This document shows positions 16,559-25,110 of a stretch of DNA of 35,887 nucleotides, in pieces (within the stretch, counting starts at the first letter, position 1; each line of letters opens with the position of its first letter). Under the pieces are notes generated by a model, which searched no databases, was not told where the DNA came from, and saw only the letters and a list, made by a program, of their open reading frames with translations. The stretch is from positions 35,001 to 70,887 of the forward strand of contig JARRJC010000024.1 in assembly GCA_037379885.1 (NCBI GenBank). Direction: 5' to 3'. Source of the stretch: Limibacillus sp. GTDB taxonomy: Bacteria > Pseudomonadota > Alphaproteobacteria > Kiloniellales > CECT-8803. The position numbers and the translations under genes were made by a program.

Positions 16559-17712
16559 GAGGCTGATCCTTCTTCTTGCGATGCGGCCCGCTGGTCGGCG
16601 TGATGGCGGACCAGGGCGGCGAAGCGATAGAGCCCGTGGACGAACTTGCCATAGGGCAGGGAGACGAAGAGCGCGAGAACGAACCCGAGGTGAATGACCA
16701 GCAGCATGCCCATGGCGCTGGTATGCCGGAAGAACAGCAGCGCCAGCCCGGTAACGGCGACAAGGAAGAGCTGGGCCAGCAGGCCCATGTCCATGCCGAA
16801 GTTCCGCTGGGCCGTGGGCTCTGGATCGGTCTTGAACTTCATCCAGAAGAGGCCCCCCGATCCGATGGTCAGGCCGAAGCCGCCGAGCGTGCCGAGAACC
16901 ACCGGCGCGCTGTACCAGCTATAGGGCGCGATCCACCCGAAAACATGGTCGTAGATCGTGGCCACGGAGGTCGAGGCGAAGCTCAGCAGAAAGCCCCACA
17001 TCATGGCCTGATGCAGCCAGCGCCGGCTCTGGGTGAAGCCCTCGTGGGTGTCGTTGCAGCCGTGGCCGCCGCCGCTCAGGTGGCGCAGGGTAAGCGCGTC
17101 GTGCAGGCCCAGCGCCAGGGCCTTGCCACCGACCTGCTTGGCGCCCGATTCCCGCCAGTAGTTCCGCAGGCCCATGACGAGCGCCAGCACGGCATAGCCG
17201 AAGCTGAGGCTGCCGAGCGCCACCATCACCTCATAGGGAATGACGGCGTAGAAGGAGCCGGGGCCGCGATTGACCCCGAAGAGCGCCTGAGGATCGACCA
17301 GAAGCGCTGAGAGCAGCATGACCGCGATCAGCAGCAGGCCGGTCGCAAGGCTGACGAAGAGCCCGTTCTTCTGGAACAACCCGGCGAGCGCGCCCGGCCA
17401 GGCATGGTGCTCGTAGCTTTCCCGGCGCAGCTCGGCGAAGACCTTGGGCAGGTTGAGCCCGAACTCGTGGGGCGGCGCGTACTGGCAAGCGTAGAAACAG
17501 CCCTTGCAGCCATGACAGAGGTTGGCGAGATGCACGAGGTCCCGATTGGAGAAGGAGCGGTGCAGTTCCATGGCGGGGAAGACCGCGCAGTAGCCTTCGC
17601 AGTAGCGGCAGGCGTTGCAGATCTCCATGGTGCGGCGGGACTCCTCGAGCGTAGCGCCTTGGAGGCCGCGGGCCAGACCTACGAGAGAGACGGGTTGTTC
17701 AGCGATTGACAT
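16555..17712 (-). CDS. tcuB: Tricarballylate/citrate utilization Fe-S membrane protein TcuB
   Basis: A 385-residue protein with two ferredoxin-type clusters near the N-terminus: C32, C35, C38, C42 and C66, C69, C72, C76 (CNACRYCEGYC and CHGCKGCFYAC). About six membrane helices follow. This is the TcuB/CitB architecture, which takes electrons from the FADH2 of TcuA and passes them to the quinone pool. It overlaps tcuA by 14 bases and the dehydrogenase gene by 4 bases, so translation is probably coupled. Confidence in the TcuB family is high; the natural substrate of the pair is inferred only from family. Confidence 0.93.
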   Translation of the reverse strand: MSIAEQPVSLVGLARGLQGATLEESRRTMEICNACRYCEGYCAVFPAMELHRSFSNRDLVHLANLCHGCKGCFYACQYAPPHEFGLNLPKVFAELRRESYEHHAWPGALAGLFQKNGLFVSLATGLLLIAVMLLSALLVDPQALFGVNRGPGSFYAVIPYEVMVALGSLSFGYAVLALVMGLRNYWRESGAKQVGGKALALGLHDALTLRHLSGGGHGCNDTHEGFTQSRRWLHQAMMWGFLLSFASTSVATIYDHVFGWIAPYSWYSAPVVLGTLGGFGLTIGSGGLFWMKFKTDPEPTAQRNFGMDMGLLAQLFLVAVTGLALLFFRHTSAMGMLLVIHLGFVLALFVSLPYGKFVHGLYRFAALVRHHADQRAASQEEGSAS

Positions 17713-19093
17713 AGCGCGCCGCCTCCTGCCCGGCGATCCTTCCGAAGACCGTGCCGATGGTCATCCCGAGGCCCGCGAGATAGCCCTGTCCCAGGATGTT
17801 GCCCGCCATGATCTCACCCGCCGCCAGCATGTTCGCCGAGGGCTTGCCGTCGGCCATCTGGATCCGTGCCTTCTCATCCACCGTGACGCCCAGATAGGTG
17901 AAGGTCACGCCGGGGCGCAGGGGATAGGCGTAGTAGGGCGGCTCGTCCAGCTTGCGCGCCCAGTTGGTCTTCGCCGGCTCCAGCCCTTCGGTGCGGCTGC
18001 CGTCCAGGCCGCTGGGGTCAAACGACCCGGGCTGAACGGCGGCGTTGAAACCCTTGACCGTCTTGGAGAGCTTTGCGGGATCCAGCTCCAGTTTTCCGGC
18101 CAGCTCTTCGATGGTCCGGCCCTCGATGGGCGGGAAGACCGAGGGCATGAAGAGCTTCAGGCACTTTGTGTCGATGATCGCATAGGCGATCTGATCGGGC
18201 TGCTGCGCGACCAGCCGGCCCCAGATCGCATAGCGCTTGGGCCAGACGTCCTCGCCCTCGTCATAGAAGCGTTCGGCCTTGTTGTTGACCACGATGGAAA
18301 AGGGCACGCAGTCGAGCCGGGTCACGATGCCGCCGTCGAACTTCGGCGCGCGCGCATCGATGGCCACCGCATGGCACTGGGTCGGATCGCCGTTCGGCTC
18401 CGCGCCCTTGGCGAGCAGGTCGCGCAGCATCAGGCCCTTGTTGAAGGGCGTGCCGCGGATGATGAAGTTGGCGGCCGAGGGGCCCCAGGCCTCCGTCAGC
18501 CATTCGATGTTGCCCTGAAAGCCGCCGGACGCGACGACCAGCGCCTTGGCCCTCACGTAGTCGGGAAACCCGTGGTAACGGACTTCGGCCCCCTTGAAGA
18601 AACCTTCTTCGATGTCGAGGGAGACCACTTCGGTGTCATAGACGACTTCCACGCCCTTCTTCTCAGCCTCGGCGAAGTAGGCGTTCACCAGCGCCTTCCC
18701 GCCGCCCAGGAAGAAGGCGTTCGTACGCGAAAGGCTGAGCGTGCCACCAAGGGAAGGCTGGAAGCGTACGCCACGCTCGTACATCCAAGGCGTGACGAAC
18801 TTCGACTCGTGGATGGTCATGCGCGCCAGCTTCTCGTTGGTGACGCCGCCGGTCACCCGCAGCAGATCCTCGAAGTACTCCTCTTCGGAATAGTTCTCGG
18901 TCAGTACGTCGGTGGGCGCGTCATGAGAGCAGCGCAGGTTGCGGGTATGGCGGCTGTTGCCGCCTCGGAGCGCGCGCGGCGCATGTTCGCAGACCAGAAC
19001 GCTGGCGCCCTGTTCGCGGGCCGTCAGGGCAGCGCAAAGAGCGGCGTTTCCGCCTCCGATCACCAAGAGGTCGTAGTGCTTGTCTCTCAGCAA
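17699..19093 (-). CDS. tcuA: FAD-dependent tricarballylate dehydrogenase TcuA
   Basis: A 464-residue flavoprotein of the fumarate reductase/succinate dehydrogenase type. The N-terminal FAD motif is DLLVIGGGNAALCAA, followed by GGNSRHTRNLRCSH as in TcuA, and a C-terminal GEIMAGNILGQGYLAGLGMTIGTVFGR closes the FAD domain. TcuA oxidises tricarballylate to cis-aconitate. The start codon is TTG at 19093 behind AAGGAAAGG. It is the first gene of the leftward operon and is divergent from the AbrB-family gene, with a GTATAC palindrome in the short shared promoter region. Related FAD enzymes act on other polycarboxylates, so the substrate should be treated as probable. Confidence 0.92.
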   Translation of the reverse strand: MLRDKHYDLLVIGGGNAALCAALTAREQGASVLVCEHAPRALRGGNSRHTRNLRCSHDAPTDVLTENYSEEEYFEDLLRVTGGVTNEKLARMTIHESKFVTPWMYERGVRFQPSLGGTLSLSRTNAFFLGGGKALVNAYFAEAEKKGVEVVYDTEVVSLDIEEGFFKGAEVRYHGFPDYVRAKALVVASGGFQGNIEWLTEAWGPSAANFIIRGTPFNKGLMLRDLLAKGAEPNGDPTQCHAVAIDARAPKFDGGIVTRLDCVPFSIVVNNKAERFYDEGEDVWPKRYAIWGRLVAQQPDQIAYAIIDTKCLKLFMPSVFPPIEGRTIEELAGKLELDPAKLSKTVKGFNAAVQPGSFDPSGLDGSRTEGLEPAKTNWARKLDEPPYYAYPLRPGVTFTYLGVTVDEKARIQMADGKPSANMLAAGEIMAGNILGQGYLAGLGMTIGTVFGRIAGQEAARYVNR

Positions 19094-19122
19094 AGCTAAC
19101 GCCTTTCCTTATCCGGAGGGAT

Positions 19123-19130
19123 CGTATACG
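19123..19130. promoter_or_regulatory. CGTATACG palindrome in the tcuA/AbrB divergent promoter
   Basis: A perfect 8-bp palindrome 30 bases upstream of tcuA. The same CGTATAC core recurs at 20929-20935 just upstream of the nearby GntR gene. I infer an operator shared by that regulator. Confidence 0.55.
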
Positions 19131-19168
19131 CTTGCATGCATAATCACGTCAAGGACCGTCCCCTCTCC

Positions 19169-20218
19169 ATGCCGCTCGATCTCGCCCACCGGCTTGCCAA
19201 CTGGAAGACCTGGCTGCTGACGCTGGTCGTCGGCTTGATCGGCGCTGGTGTCTTCCACGTCTTCTCCCTGCCGCTGCCCTGGCTTCTCGGGCCGCTGTTC
19301 GCCGGTCTCATCGTAAGCCTTGCCGGTTTGAAGACCACCATGCCCCGTCCCATCAGCCTCTCGGTCCGCACCATACTAGGTGTGGCGATCGGAAGCTCCT
19401 TCCAGCCGGAGCTCTTCGACCGGGTGGGGGAGATGCTGGCGAGCCTCGCCCTGGTCCCCTTCTACGTCCTGGCCATTGCAGGCTTCGGGTATCCCTACTT
19501 CCGGAAGGTCTGCGGCTTCGATGCGCCGACCGCCTATTTCTCCGCCATGCCGGGCGGCTTGCAGGACATGACGATCTTCGGCGAGGAGGCGGGCGCCAAT
19601 GTGCGCGCGCTCTCCCTGGTGCACGCGACGCGCGTGCTGATCATCGTGGCGGTCCTGCCCTTCGTCATCACCGGGCTTTATGGTCTGGACCCGAGCCGGG
19701 TGGGCAGCGGGGCTCCGGCGGAGGCGATTCCGGTCCAGGAGCTCGCGCTCATGGCCTTTGCGGCTGGCTTCGGATGGTGGGCGGCCAAGCGGATCGGCTT
19801 GTTCGGCGCCGGGATCACGGGCCCCATGCTCCTGGGGGCCGGGCTCAGCCTTACCGGGTTCATCGAGCACCGCCCGCCCGCCGAGTTGATCGTCGTGGCG
19901 CAGCTCGTCATCGGGATGAGCGTGGGCTCGAAGTATCTGGGTTTGACGCTCTCCGAGCTGCGGCATCTGGTTGTCGCCGCGGTCGGCTACTGCGCCGCGC
20001 TCTTCCTGCTGGCGCTGCTGTTCGAGCAGATCGTCGTGGCCATGGGGGCAGCACCGCCGCTGGAGGCGCTTTTGGCCTACGCGCCGGGCGGGCAGGCGGA
20101 GATGACCATCCTCGCCATCGTGGCGGGGGCCGACGTGGCCTTCGTGGCGCTGCACCATGTGCTGCGCGTCTTCATCGTCATCCTGGGCGCACCCCTGCTG
20201 GTCAAGCGGGTGCTCTAG
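19169..20218 (+). CDS. AbrB-family integral membrane protein (AbrB duplication family)
   Basis: A 349-residue polytopic membrane protein (360 if ATG 19136 is used). It has two similar halves, each with a motif of the form MPGG..DMT / APGGQAEMTI followed by a histidine-containing helix (LVHATRVLIIV and ALHHVLRVFIVI). This is the pfam AbrB duplication family, named as a regulator in databases but built like a transporter. I prefer ATG 19169 because the earlier start leaves only 42 bases for two divergent promoters and an operator. Its position opposite tcuA makes a carrier role for the pathway substrate plausible. It converges on the GntR gene with 23 bases between the stops. Confidence 0.85.
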   Translation: MPLDLAHRLANWKTWLLTLVVGLIGAGVFHVFSLPLPWLLGPLFAGLIVSLAGLKTTMPRPISLSVRTILGVAIGSSFQPELFDRVGEMLASLALVPFYVLAIAGFGYPYFRKVCGFDAPTAYFSAMPGGLQDMTIFGEEAGANVRALSLVHATRVLIIVAVLPFVITGLYGLDPSRVGSGAPAEAIPVQELALMAFAAGFGWWAAKRIGLFGAGITGPMLLGAGLSLTGFIEHRPPAELIVVAQLVIGMSVGSKYLGLTLSELRHLVVAAVGYCAALFLLALLFEQIVVAMGAAPPLEALLAYAPGGQAEMTILAIVAGADVAFVALHHVLRVFIVILGAPLLVKRVL

Positions 20219-20241
20219 CGGGCGGGTGCTCTCGCGAGGGA

Positions 20242-20895
20242 TCAGTCGCGGGCGGCCAGTGCCACGCGGGCCTTGTAGCCGTTGGAGATATGGCGCCGGG
20301 CCAGCATCTCGGCTTTCTCCTCGTCGCCCTCCGCGATCGCTTCGACGATTCCGGCATGCTCCGCCGCCACCACCTGCCGGCGCTCGGCAAGCGTGAAGGT
20401 GGTGCCGGAGAGCAGCGCCAGATTGACCCGCATGTTCTCCAGCATCGCGTTCAGATAGCGGTTGTGACAGGCGCGGTTGATCTGCCGGTGGAAGCGCTTG
20501 TTCGCCTCGGCCAAGCCTTGCGGATCGTCGACCATGCCGGCGTGGTCGGCGACGAGGTCGCGCAGAATCTCGATCTCCTCGGGCGAGGCGTGGCGCGCCG
20601 CGAGGCGGGCCGCCGTGCCCTCAAGCACCTCACGGACCGCGTAGAGCTCGCCCAATTGGTCGTAATCCAGCTGCGCCACCACCACGCCGCGATGCGGCTC
20701 ATGCGCGACCAGGCCTTGCGCTTCCAGACGGCGCAGCGCCTCGCGGACCGGTGTCCGGCTGATCCCGAAGCGTTCGGCGAGCTGCGATTCCCGCAGCCGC
20801 GAGCCGGGCGGGAGTTCTCCGCTGTCGATCGCCGCCAGAAGCTGGTCATAGGCGTCGACGTGGGAGGAGGCGGACTTATCCGGTTTTTTGTTCAT
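20242..20895 (-). CDS. GntR family transcriptional regulator, FadR/FCD type
   Basis: A 217-residue regulator. The N-terminal winged helix includes SQLAERFGISRTPVREALRRLEAQGLV, and the C-terminal FCD-like helices carry HRQINRACHNRYLNAMLENMR, with histidines typical of metal/carboxylate binding. ATG 20895 was chosen because its CGGAG site and the GTATAC palindrome lie just upstream; a frame extension to 20937 would run through that palindrome. It sits between the tcu/AbrB and PrpF/SLC13 modules, and the shared CGTATAC sites suggest it controls both itself and the tcuA/AbrB promoters. Confidence 0.92.
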   Translation of the reverse strand: MNKKPDKSASSHVDAYDQLLAAIDSGELPPGSRLRESQLAERFGISRTPVREALRRLEAQGLVAHEPHRGVVVAQLDYDQLGELYAVREVLEGTAARLAARHASPEEIEILRDLVADHAGMVDDPQGLAEANKRFHRQINRACHNRYLNAMLENMRVNLALLSGTTFTLAERRQVVAAEHAGIVEAIAEGDEEKAEMLARRHISNGYKARVALAARD

Positions 20896-20928
20896 GGCAC
20901 GCTTGTGCTCCGTACTTTGAAGCACGAG

Positions 20929-20936
20929 CGTATACA
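20929..20936. promoter_or_regulatory. CGTATACA operator candidate before the GntR gene
   Basis: A GTATAC core at 20930-20935, about 35 bases upstream of the regulator start and 29 bases beyond the PrpF-family stop. It matches the CGTATACG site in front of tcuA. Probable autoregulatory operator. Confidence 0.5.
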
Positions 20937-20963
20937 AAAGTAGATGAAGGGGCGAGCCCGGCG

Positions 20964-22055
20964 TTACTTTCCGCCCCAGACGGATGCGGGCACCTGGATG
21001 TCGCCGCGCATCAGAAGACGAGCGGTTCGAAGGATGCCGGCGCTCTTCAGATCGAACACGCCATCCTTGATCTCGTAGTCGGCGCTGACGTCGATCTTGC
21101 CCATGGGATGCTCGATCCCGATGACCGCGGGGCTGCCCTCGGGAAGCCGGGTCAGGCCCTCGGCCACCGTGCCCGGCGCCAGGGCGCAGCAGCCGAGGCA
21201 GATCGATCCGGTCACCGCCATGGAGGGGTGGCAGTTCCAGGGCATGAAATAGCGCGCGGAGATCGCGCCGTCGGCGCGCGGCTCGCTCAGGACCGCGAAC
21301 TTGGGCGTGACGGACTTGGAGACGTCGCCCATGCCCATCAGCTTGCCGGCTTCCTGCCGGATGGCCTCGAACTTCGCGTAGAAATCGCGGTTGGCGTCCA
21401 GTTCCTTGGCGGTCTCGTAGCCGGTCAGGCCGAAGTCAGAGGCGCGCGCCACCACGATGGGCATGGCCACGTCGATGCAGGTGACCTCGATGCCGCCCAC
21501 AAGGTCCTTGGCCGAGCCGGTCGGGAAGAGGGCGCCGGTCTTGGAGCCGACCACGTCCTTGAAGTTCAGCGTGATCGGGGCCGCCGTGCCGGGCACGCCG
21601 TCGATGGCGGCTGAGCCCTCGTACTCCACCTTGCCGCCGGGCGTCTGCACGACGGCTTCGATGCGCGCCCCGGTGTTGACCGCGCGGATCTTCACGCGGG
21701 TCTCGCCGTCCTGGACCGGGACCATGCCCATTTCGATTGCGGCGGGGCCGATGCCGGAGAGGATGTTGCCGCAGGTCGGGCCGAAGTCCGCGACCTTCTC
21801 GTCCACCTTCACCTGACAGAAGAAGTAGTCGATCTCCGCCCAGTCATCCTCCGAGGGGGAGATCATCGCCGTCTTGGTGGTGACCGCCGCGCCGCCGCCG
21901 ACACCGTCGATGTTGAGCGGATGACCGGCTCCCACGGCGGCGATCAAAACCTCGCCGAGTTCCTCAAGGCTTTCGGGCAGATCGGCGCGGTTGAAGTAGG
22001 GGCCGCGCGACGAACCCCCGCGCATGAAGAGGCAGGGGATGGAGGTCTGGGGCAT
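20964..22055 (-). CDS. PrpF-family isomerase (4-oxalomesaconate tautomerase GalD-like)
   Basis: A 363-residue double-hotdog isomerase of the PrpF family, which moves a double bond in unsaturated tricarboxylates without cofactor. The N-terminal PCLFMRGGSSRGPYF resembles 4-oxalomesaconate tautomerase GalD more than PrpF, and the length matches GalD. Conserved segments include GVGGGAAVTTKTAM, FGPTCGNILSGIGP and NCHPSMAVTGS. Beside tcuA/B, an aconitate-type isomerisation is also conceivable. ATG 22055 follows GAGGAC by 8 bases. It is followed by the GntR gene 68 bases downstream on the same strand. Confidence 0.88.
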   Translation of the reverse strand: MPQTSIPCLFMRGGSSRGPYFNRADLPESLEELGEVLIAAVGAGHPLNIDGVGGGAAVTTKTAMISPSEDDWAEIDYFFCQVKVDEKVADFGPTCGNILSGIGPAAIEMGMVPVQDGETRVKIRAVNTGARIEAVVQTPGGKVEYEGSAAIDGVPGTAAPITLNFKDVVGSKTGALFPTGSAKDLVGGIEVTCIDVAMPIVVARASDFGLTGYETAKELDANRDFYAKFEAIRQEAGKLMGMGDVSKSVTPKFAVLSEPRADGAISARYFMPWNCHPSMAVTGSICLGCCALAPGTVAEGLTRLPEGSPAVIGIEHPMGKIDVSADYEIKDGVFDLKSAGILRTARLLMRGDIQVPASVWGGK

Positions 22056-22168
22056 GGCGGAGTCCTCGTTGGAGATAGAAGCGGAAAAGCGGGCGCCAGG
22101 AAGCGCGCTATCGCCCTGTCATAGGCCAGCGCGTGCAGACGCGCAAGCGGAGGCAGGTGGGACGATTT

Positions 22169-22402
22169 TCAGTGCGGTCGGCGGCTCAAAAAAGCCTCGC
22201 CCTTTGGCGTCAGTTCGACCCTGGGCGATGGGGCGTCAGGGGGCTGACAGCGCCGTACGTAGCCTGCCTGCAAGGCCTGCTCCCAGACATCCAGCCGGGG
22301 GCAGGAGGTGCGCCAGGCCTCCATGGTCTCGCTGTAGGGGCGCGGGCCGCCGCTCAGCCATTCCAGTAAATCGCGCGTCAAGGAATCGACGGAGGTTTCC
22401 AT
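22169..22402 (-). CDS. Conserved 77-residue hypothetical protein
   Basis: A small soluble protein with the central segment YSETMEAWRTSCPRLDVWEQAL followed by a basic C-terminal strand-like part (PRVELTPKGEAFLSRR). This resembles a short conserved family I recall from alphaproteobacterial genomes, and its layout suggests a winged-helix-like fold. No catalytic motif is seen. GGAAAG lies ahead of the ATG. It stands alone between the SLC13 and PrpF genes, with about 100 bases on each side, and its function is unknown. Confidence 0.75.
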   Translation of the reverse strand: METSVDSLTRDLLEWLSGGPRPYSETMEAWRTSCPRLDVWEQALQAGYVRRCQPPDAPSPRVELTPKGEAFLSRRPH

Positions 22403-22502
22403 GATCGAAGGTCTTTCCAGCTGTCTCTTTCCGGAAGCCTCAGAATAGCACAGCCGCAGTGCGCCGCCAGCCGCCGCAGCGCCCGTGATCCAGACGCTCG
22501 GA

Positions 22503-24293
22503 TCAGAGCGGCCAGACCATGAGGATCATGGGCAGGGCGACGGCCACGATGATGATCTCCAGGGGCAGGCCGACACGCCAGTAATCCCCGAAGCGGAACC
22601 CCCCGGGACCCAGGATGAGAGCGTTGTTCTGATGCCCGATCGGGGTCAGGAACGCGCAGGAAGCGCCCAGCGCCACGGCCATCAGGAAGGCGTCGGGATT
22701 GGACGACAGGCGTTCGGCCAGGGTCACCGAAATCGGCGCCATGATGACGGCGGTGGCGGCGTTGTTCAGAAGGTCGGAGACGGTCATGGTGACAACCAGC
22801 ACCATCGCCAGAACCACAAGGGTCGGAAGGCCCTCTGTCACGGCCAGGATGCCGTCGACGATCACCTGCGTGGCGCCTGTGGTCTCCAGCGCGCTGCCGA
22901 CGGGGATGAGCGCGCCCAGCAGCACGATCACCGGCCATTCGACCGATTCATAGATCTTTCGCAGCGGCAGGAAGCCGCCCAGGACCAGCGCGGCGACCGC
23001 TGCGGCGAAGGCCACGGTGATCGACACGAAGCCCAAACTGGCGGAGAGAATGGCGATGGCGAAGACCCCCACGACCCAGGGAGCGCTGCGCCCGCTTCCG
23101 TAGCTGAGGCCGCGCTCGGCGAGCGGCAGAAGATCGAGCTTCTGGAGGCCCTCGGCAAGGTGTCCCCGATCCCCGTGAAGCAGCAGCACGTCGCCAGCCC
23201 TCAGCCGCAGGTCGCGCAGCCGCCCCCTATAGGGCTTTCCCTGACGCGCGAGGCCGAGCGGCACGATGTTGTGACTGCTGGCGAGGCGGAGTTGGCCCAG
23301 TGTCCGCCCAATGAGGGCCGACTGGGGCGGGACCGCCGCCTCCATCACCTCACCCTCGCTGGACTCCAGAACTTCGGCGGCCTTGCCCTTGCTTTCCGAG
23401 AGAGTGAAGCCGGTCGTCTTGAGAAAGCGTTCGATCTCCTCCGGCGTGCCTTCGATCAGCAGGTGGTCGCCTTCCTCGAAGACCTCATAGGCGGCCAGAC
23501 GGGGCAGGCGGCGGCCGCGCCGCATCAGCGCCACCAGTTCGACGCTGATCTCCTCGGTCATTTCCTCGATCTCGCGGCGCGTCTTGCCAACGCCTTCTGA
23601 GTCCTTGGTGATCTCGATCTCGCTCAGGTAGTCGCCGAGGTCGAAGAGGCTTTCGCCGCCCTCCGCCCTCCGCTTCGGCACGATGCGCCAGCCGGCCAGC
23701 GCCATGAACAGGAGCCCGGCAAGCGCGACCGCCCCGCCGACCGGCGTGAAGTCGAACATGCGGAAAGGTTCACCCAACGCCTCACCCCGGTAGGCGGCGA
23801 TGATGATGTTGGGCGGCGTGCCGATAAGGGTCACCAGGCCGCCCAGAATGCAGCCGAAAGAGAGCGGCATCAAAAGCATCCCGGCGGGCTGCTTGCTCTT
23901 GGCCGCGCTTTTCAGGGCCACCGGCATGAGAAGCCCGAGCGCGCCGACGTTGTTCATGACCGCCGACAGGGCCGCCCCGACGCCTGACAGGCCGGCGACA
24001 TGTCCGGTCGTGCTGCCGCGCAAGGGCTCCAGGGCCTTTGCTATGGGGTCCAGGGCGCCGGAGTCCGACAGCGCCCGGCTGAGGATCAGGACCAGAGCCA
24101 CCGTGACCGTCGCTGGATGCCCGAAGCCTGAGAAGGCATCCGCGCTCGGCACCAGTCCCAGCAGGACGGCAAGCACCAGCGCGGCAAAGGCGACCACATC
24201 ATAGCGATAGCGGCCCCAGGCGAGCAGGCCCAACAGCCCGGCCAGAATGGCGAAGATGGCGATCTGGTCGACGGTCAGGGGCAAGTCGCTCAT
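22503..24293 (-). CDS. SLC13/DASS-type carrier with two TrkA-C domains
   Basis: A 596-residue anion carrier. Membrane helices lie at residues 1-205 and from about 385 to the end. Each half has the family's SNT-like hairpin (SAVMNNVGALGLLMP with TLIGTPPNIIIA; SDLLNNAATAVIMAP with FLTPIGHQNNAL). Residues about 215-375 form two TrkA-C (RCK-C) regulatory domains (DHLLIEGTPEEIERFL; RAGDVLLLHGDRGHL). Family members move di- and tricarboxylates, sulfate or similar anions, usually with sodium. Near tcuA/B and the PrpF-family isomerase, a polycarboxylate is the natural guess. It starts 73 bases after the SDR gene. Confidence 0.92.
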   Translation of the reverse strand: MSDLPLTVDQIAIFAILAGLLGLLAWGRYRYDVVAFAALVLAVLLGLVPSADAFSGFGHPATVTVALVLILSRALSDSGALDPIAKALEPLRGSTTGHVAGLSGVGAALSAVMNNVGALGLLMPVALKSAAKSKQPAGMLLMPLSFGCILGGLVTLIGTPPNIIIAAYRGEALGEPFRMFDFTPVGGAVALAGLLFMALAGWRIVPKRRAEGGESLFDLGDYLSEIEITKDSEGVGKTRREIEEMTEEISVELVALMRRGRRLPRLAAYEVFEEGDHLLIEGTPEEIERFLKTTGFTLSESKGKAAEVLESSEGEVMEAAVPPQSALIGRTLGQLRLASSHNIVPLGLARQGKPYRGRLRDLRLRAGDVLLLHGDRGHLAEGLQKLDLLPLAERGLSYGSGRSAPWVVGVFAIAILSASLGFVSITVAFAAAVAALVLGGFLPLRKIYESVEWPVIVLLGALIPVGSALETTGATQVIVDGILAVTEGLPTLVVLAMVLVVTMTVSDLLNNAATAVIMAPISVTLAERLSSNPDAFLMAVALGASCAFLTPIGHQNNALILGPGGFRFGDYWRVGLPLEIIIVAVALPMILMVWPL

Positions 24294-24366
24294 GCCTCAG
24301 ATGATGACCGCAGAAGCCGCCCGAGGCAAAGGCTCCGAGGCGAAGACGCAAAACATCCGATCCCTC

Positions 24367-25110
24367 CTAGGCGGTCGCCCCGCCGTCGATGACGTAGGCG
24401 GCGCCATTGATCTGCTTTGAGTCTCCGGAAGCGAGAAAGAGCACGAGGGCGGCGACCTCCTCGGGCAGCGTGACCCGTCCGGAGGGCGACTCCGCGTTGC
24501 TGGCGGCCAGCGCCTCGGAGGGGTCTTGTCCGCTCTGCCGGGCCTCGGCGGTCAGCATCGGGGTATCCACGTCGCCGGGACAGACCGCATTGATACGGAT
24601 TCCTTCGCCCGCATGGTCGCGCGCCATGGCTCTCGTAAGCAGCACCAGGCCGCCCTTCGACGCGCAGTAGGCCGCGGCCCGCTCGCCGCCGACCATGCCC
24701 CAGTCCGAGGCGATGTTGACGATGGAGCCTCCTCCGGCGGCCCGGATCAGGGGCAGGCAGGCGCGGCTGAGGTAGAAGGGCGCATGAAGGTTCGCTTCCA
24801 AAGTCTCCCGCCACTCCTCGTCGCTGGTTTCCTCCACCGTGCGGCGGTAGATCACGCCGGCGGCGTTCACCAGACAATCCAGCGCACCGAAAGTCTCTTC
24901 CGCTGCCTTGGCGAGGCGAGCGCAGGCGGCGGGGTCGCGTATATCACCGCTCCAAAGCGCTATCTCCGGGTTCGCCTCCTTCAGCTTCGCAAGCCTCTCT
25001 TCGCTGCGCCCGGCCGCCAGCAGCTTGTATCCGGCCCCGGCGAAGGCCGCCACGCAGGCTTTCCCGATACCCGAAGAAGCCCCTGTCACCAAGACGCGTT
25101 TCTCGCTCAT
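24367..25110 (-). CDS. Short-chain dehydrogenase/reductase (SDR)
   Basis: A 247-residue classical SDR. The cofactor motif TGASSGIGKA is near residues 10-19, NAAG is present, and the catalytic Ser, Tyr and Lys lie in NIASDWG and YCASKGG. The C-terminal INGAAYVIDGGATA closes the Rossmann domain. A basic residue after the first strand (AAGRSEERL) hints at NADP(H). The start overlaps the stop of the MlrC-GNAT gene by 4 bases, so the two are translationally coupled. Reaction: oxidation of a secondary alcohol or reduction of a ketone; substrate not predictable. Confidence 0.94.
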   Translation of the reverse strand: MSEKRVLVTGASSGIGKACVAAFAGAGYKLLAAGRSEERLAKLKEANPEIALWSGDIRDPAACARLAKAAEETFGALDCLVNAAGVIYRRTVEETSDEEWRETLEANLHAPFYLSRACLPLIRAAGGGSIVNIASDWGMVGGERAAAYCASKGGLVLLTRAMARDHAGEGIRINAVCPGDVDTPMLTAEARQSGQDPSEALAASNAESPSGRVTLPEEVAALVLFLASGDSKQINGAAYVIDGGATA

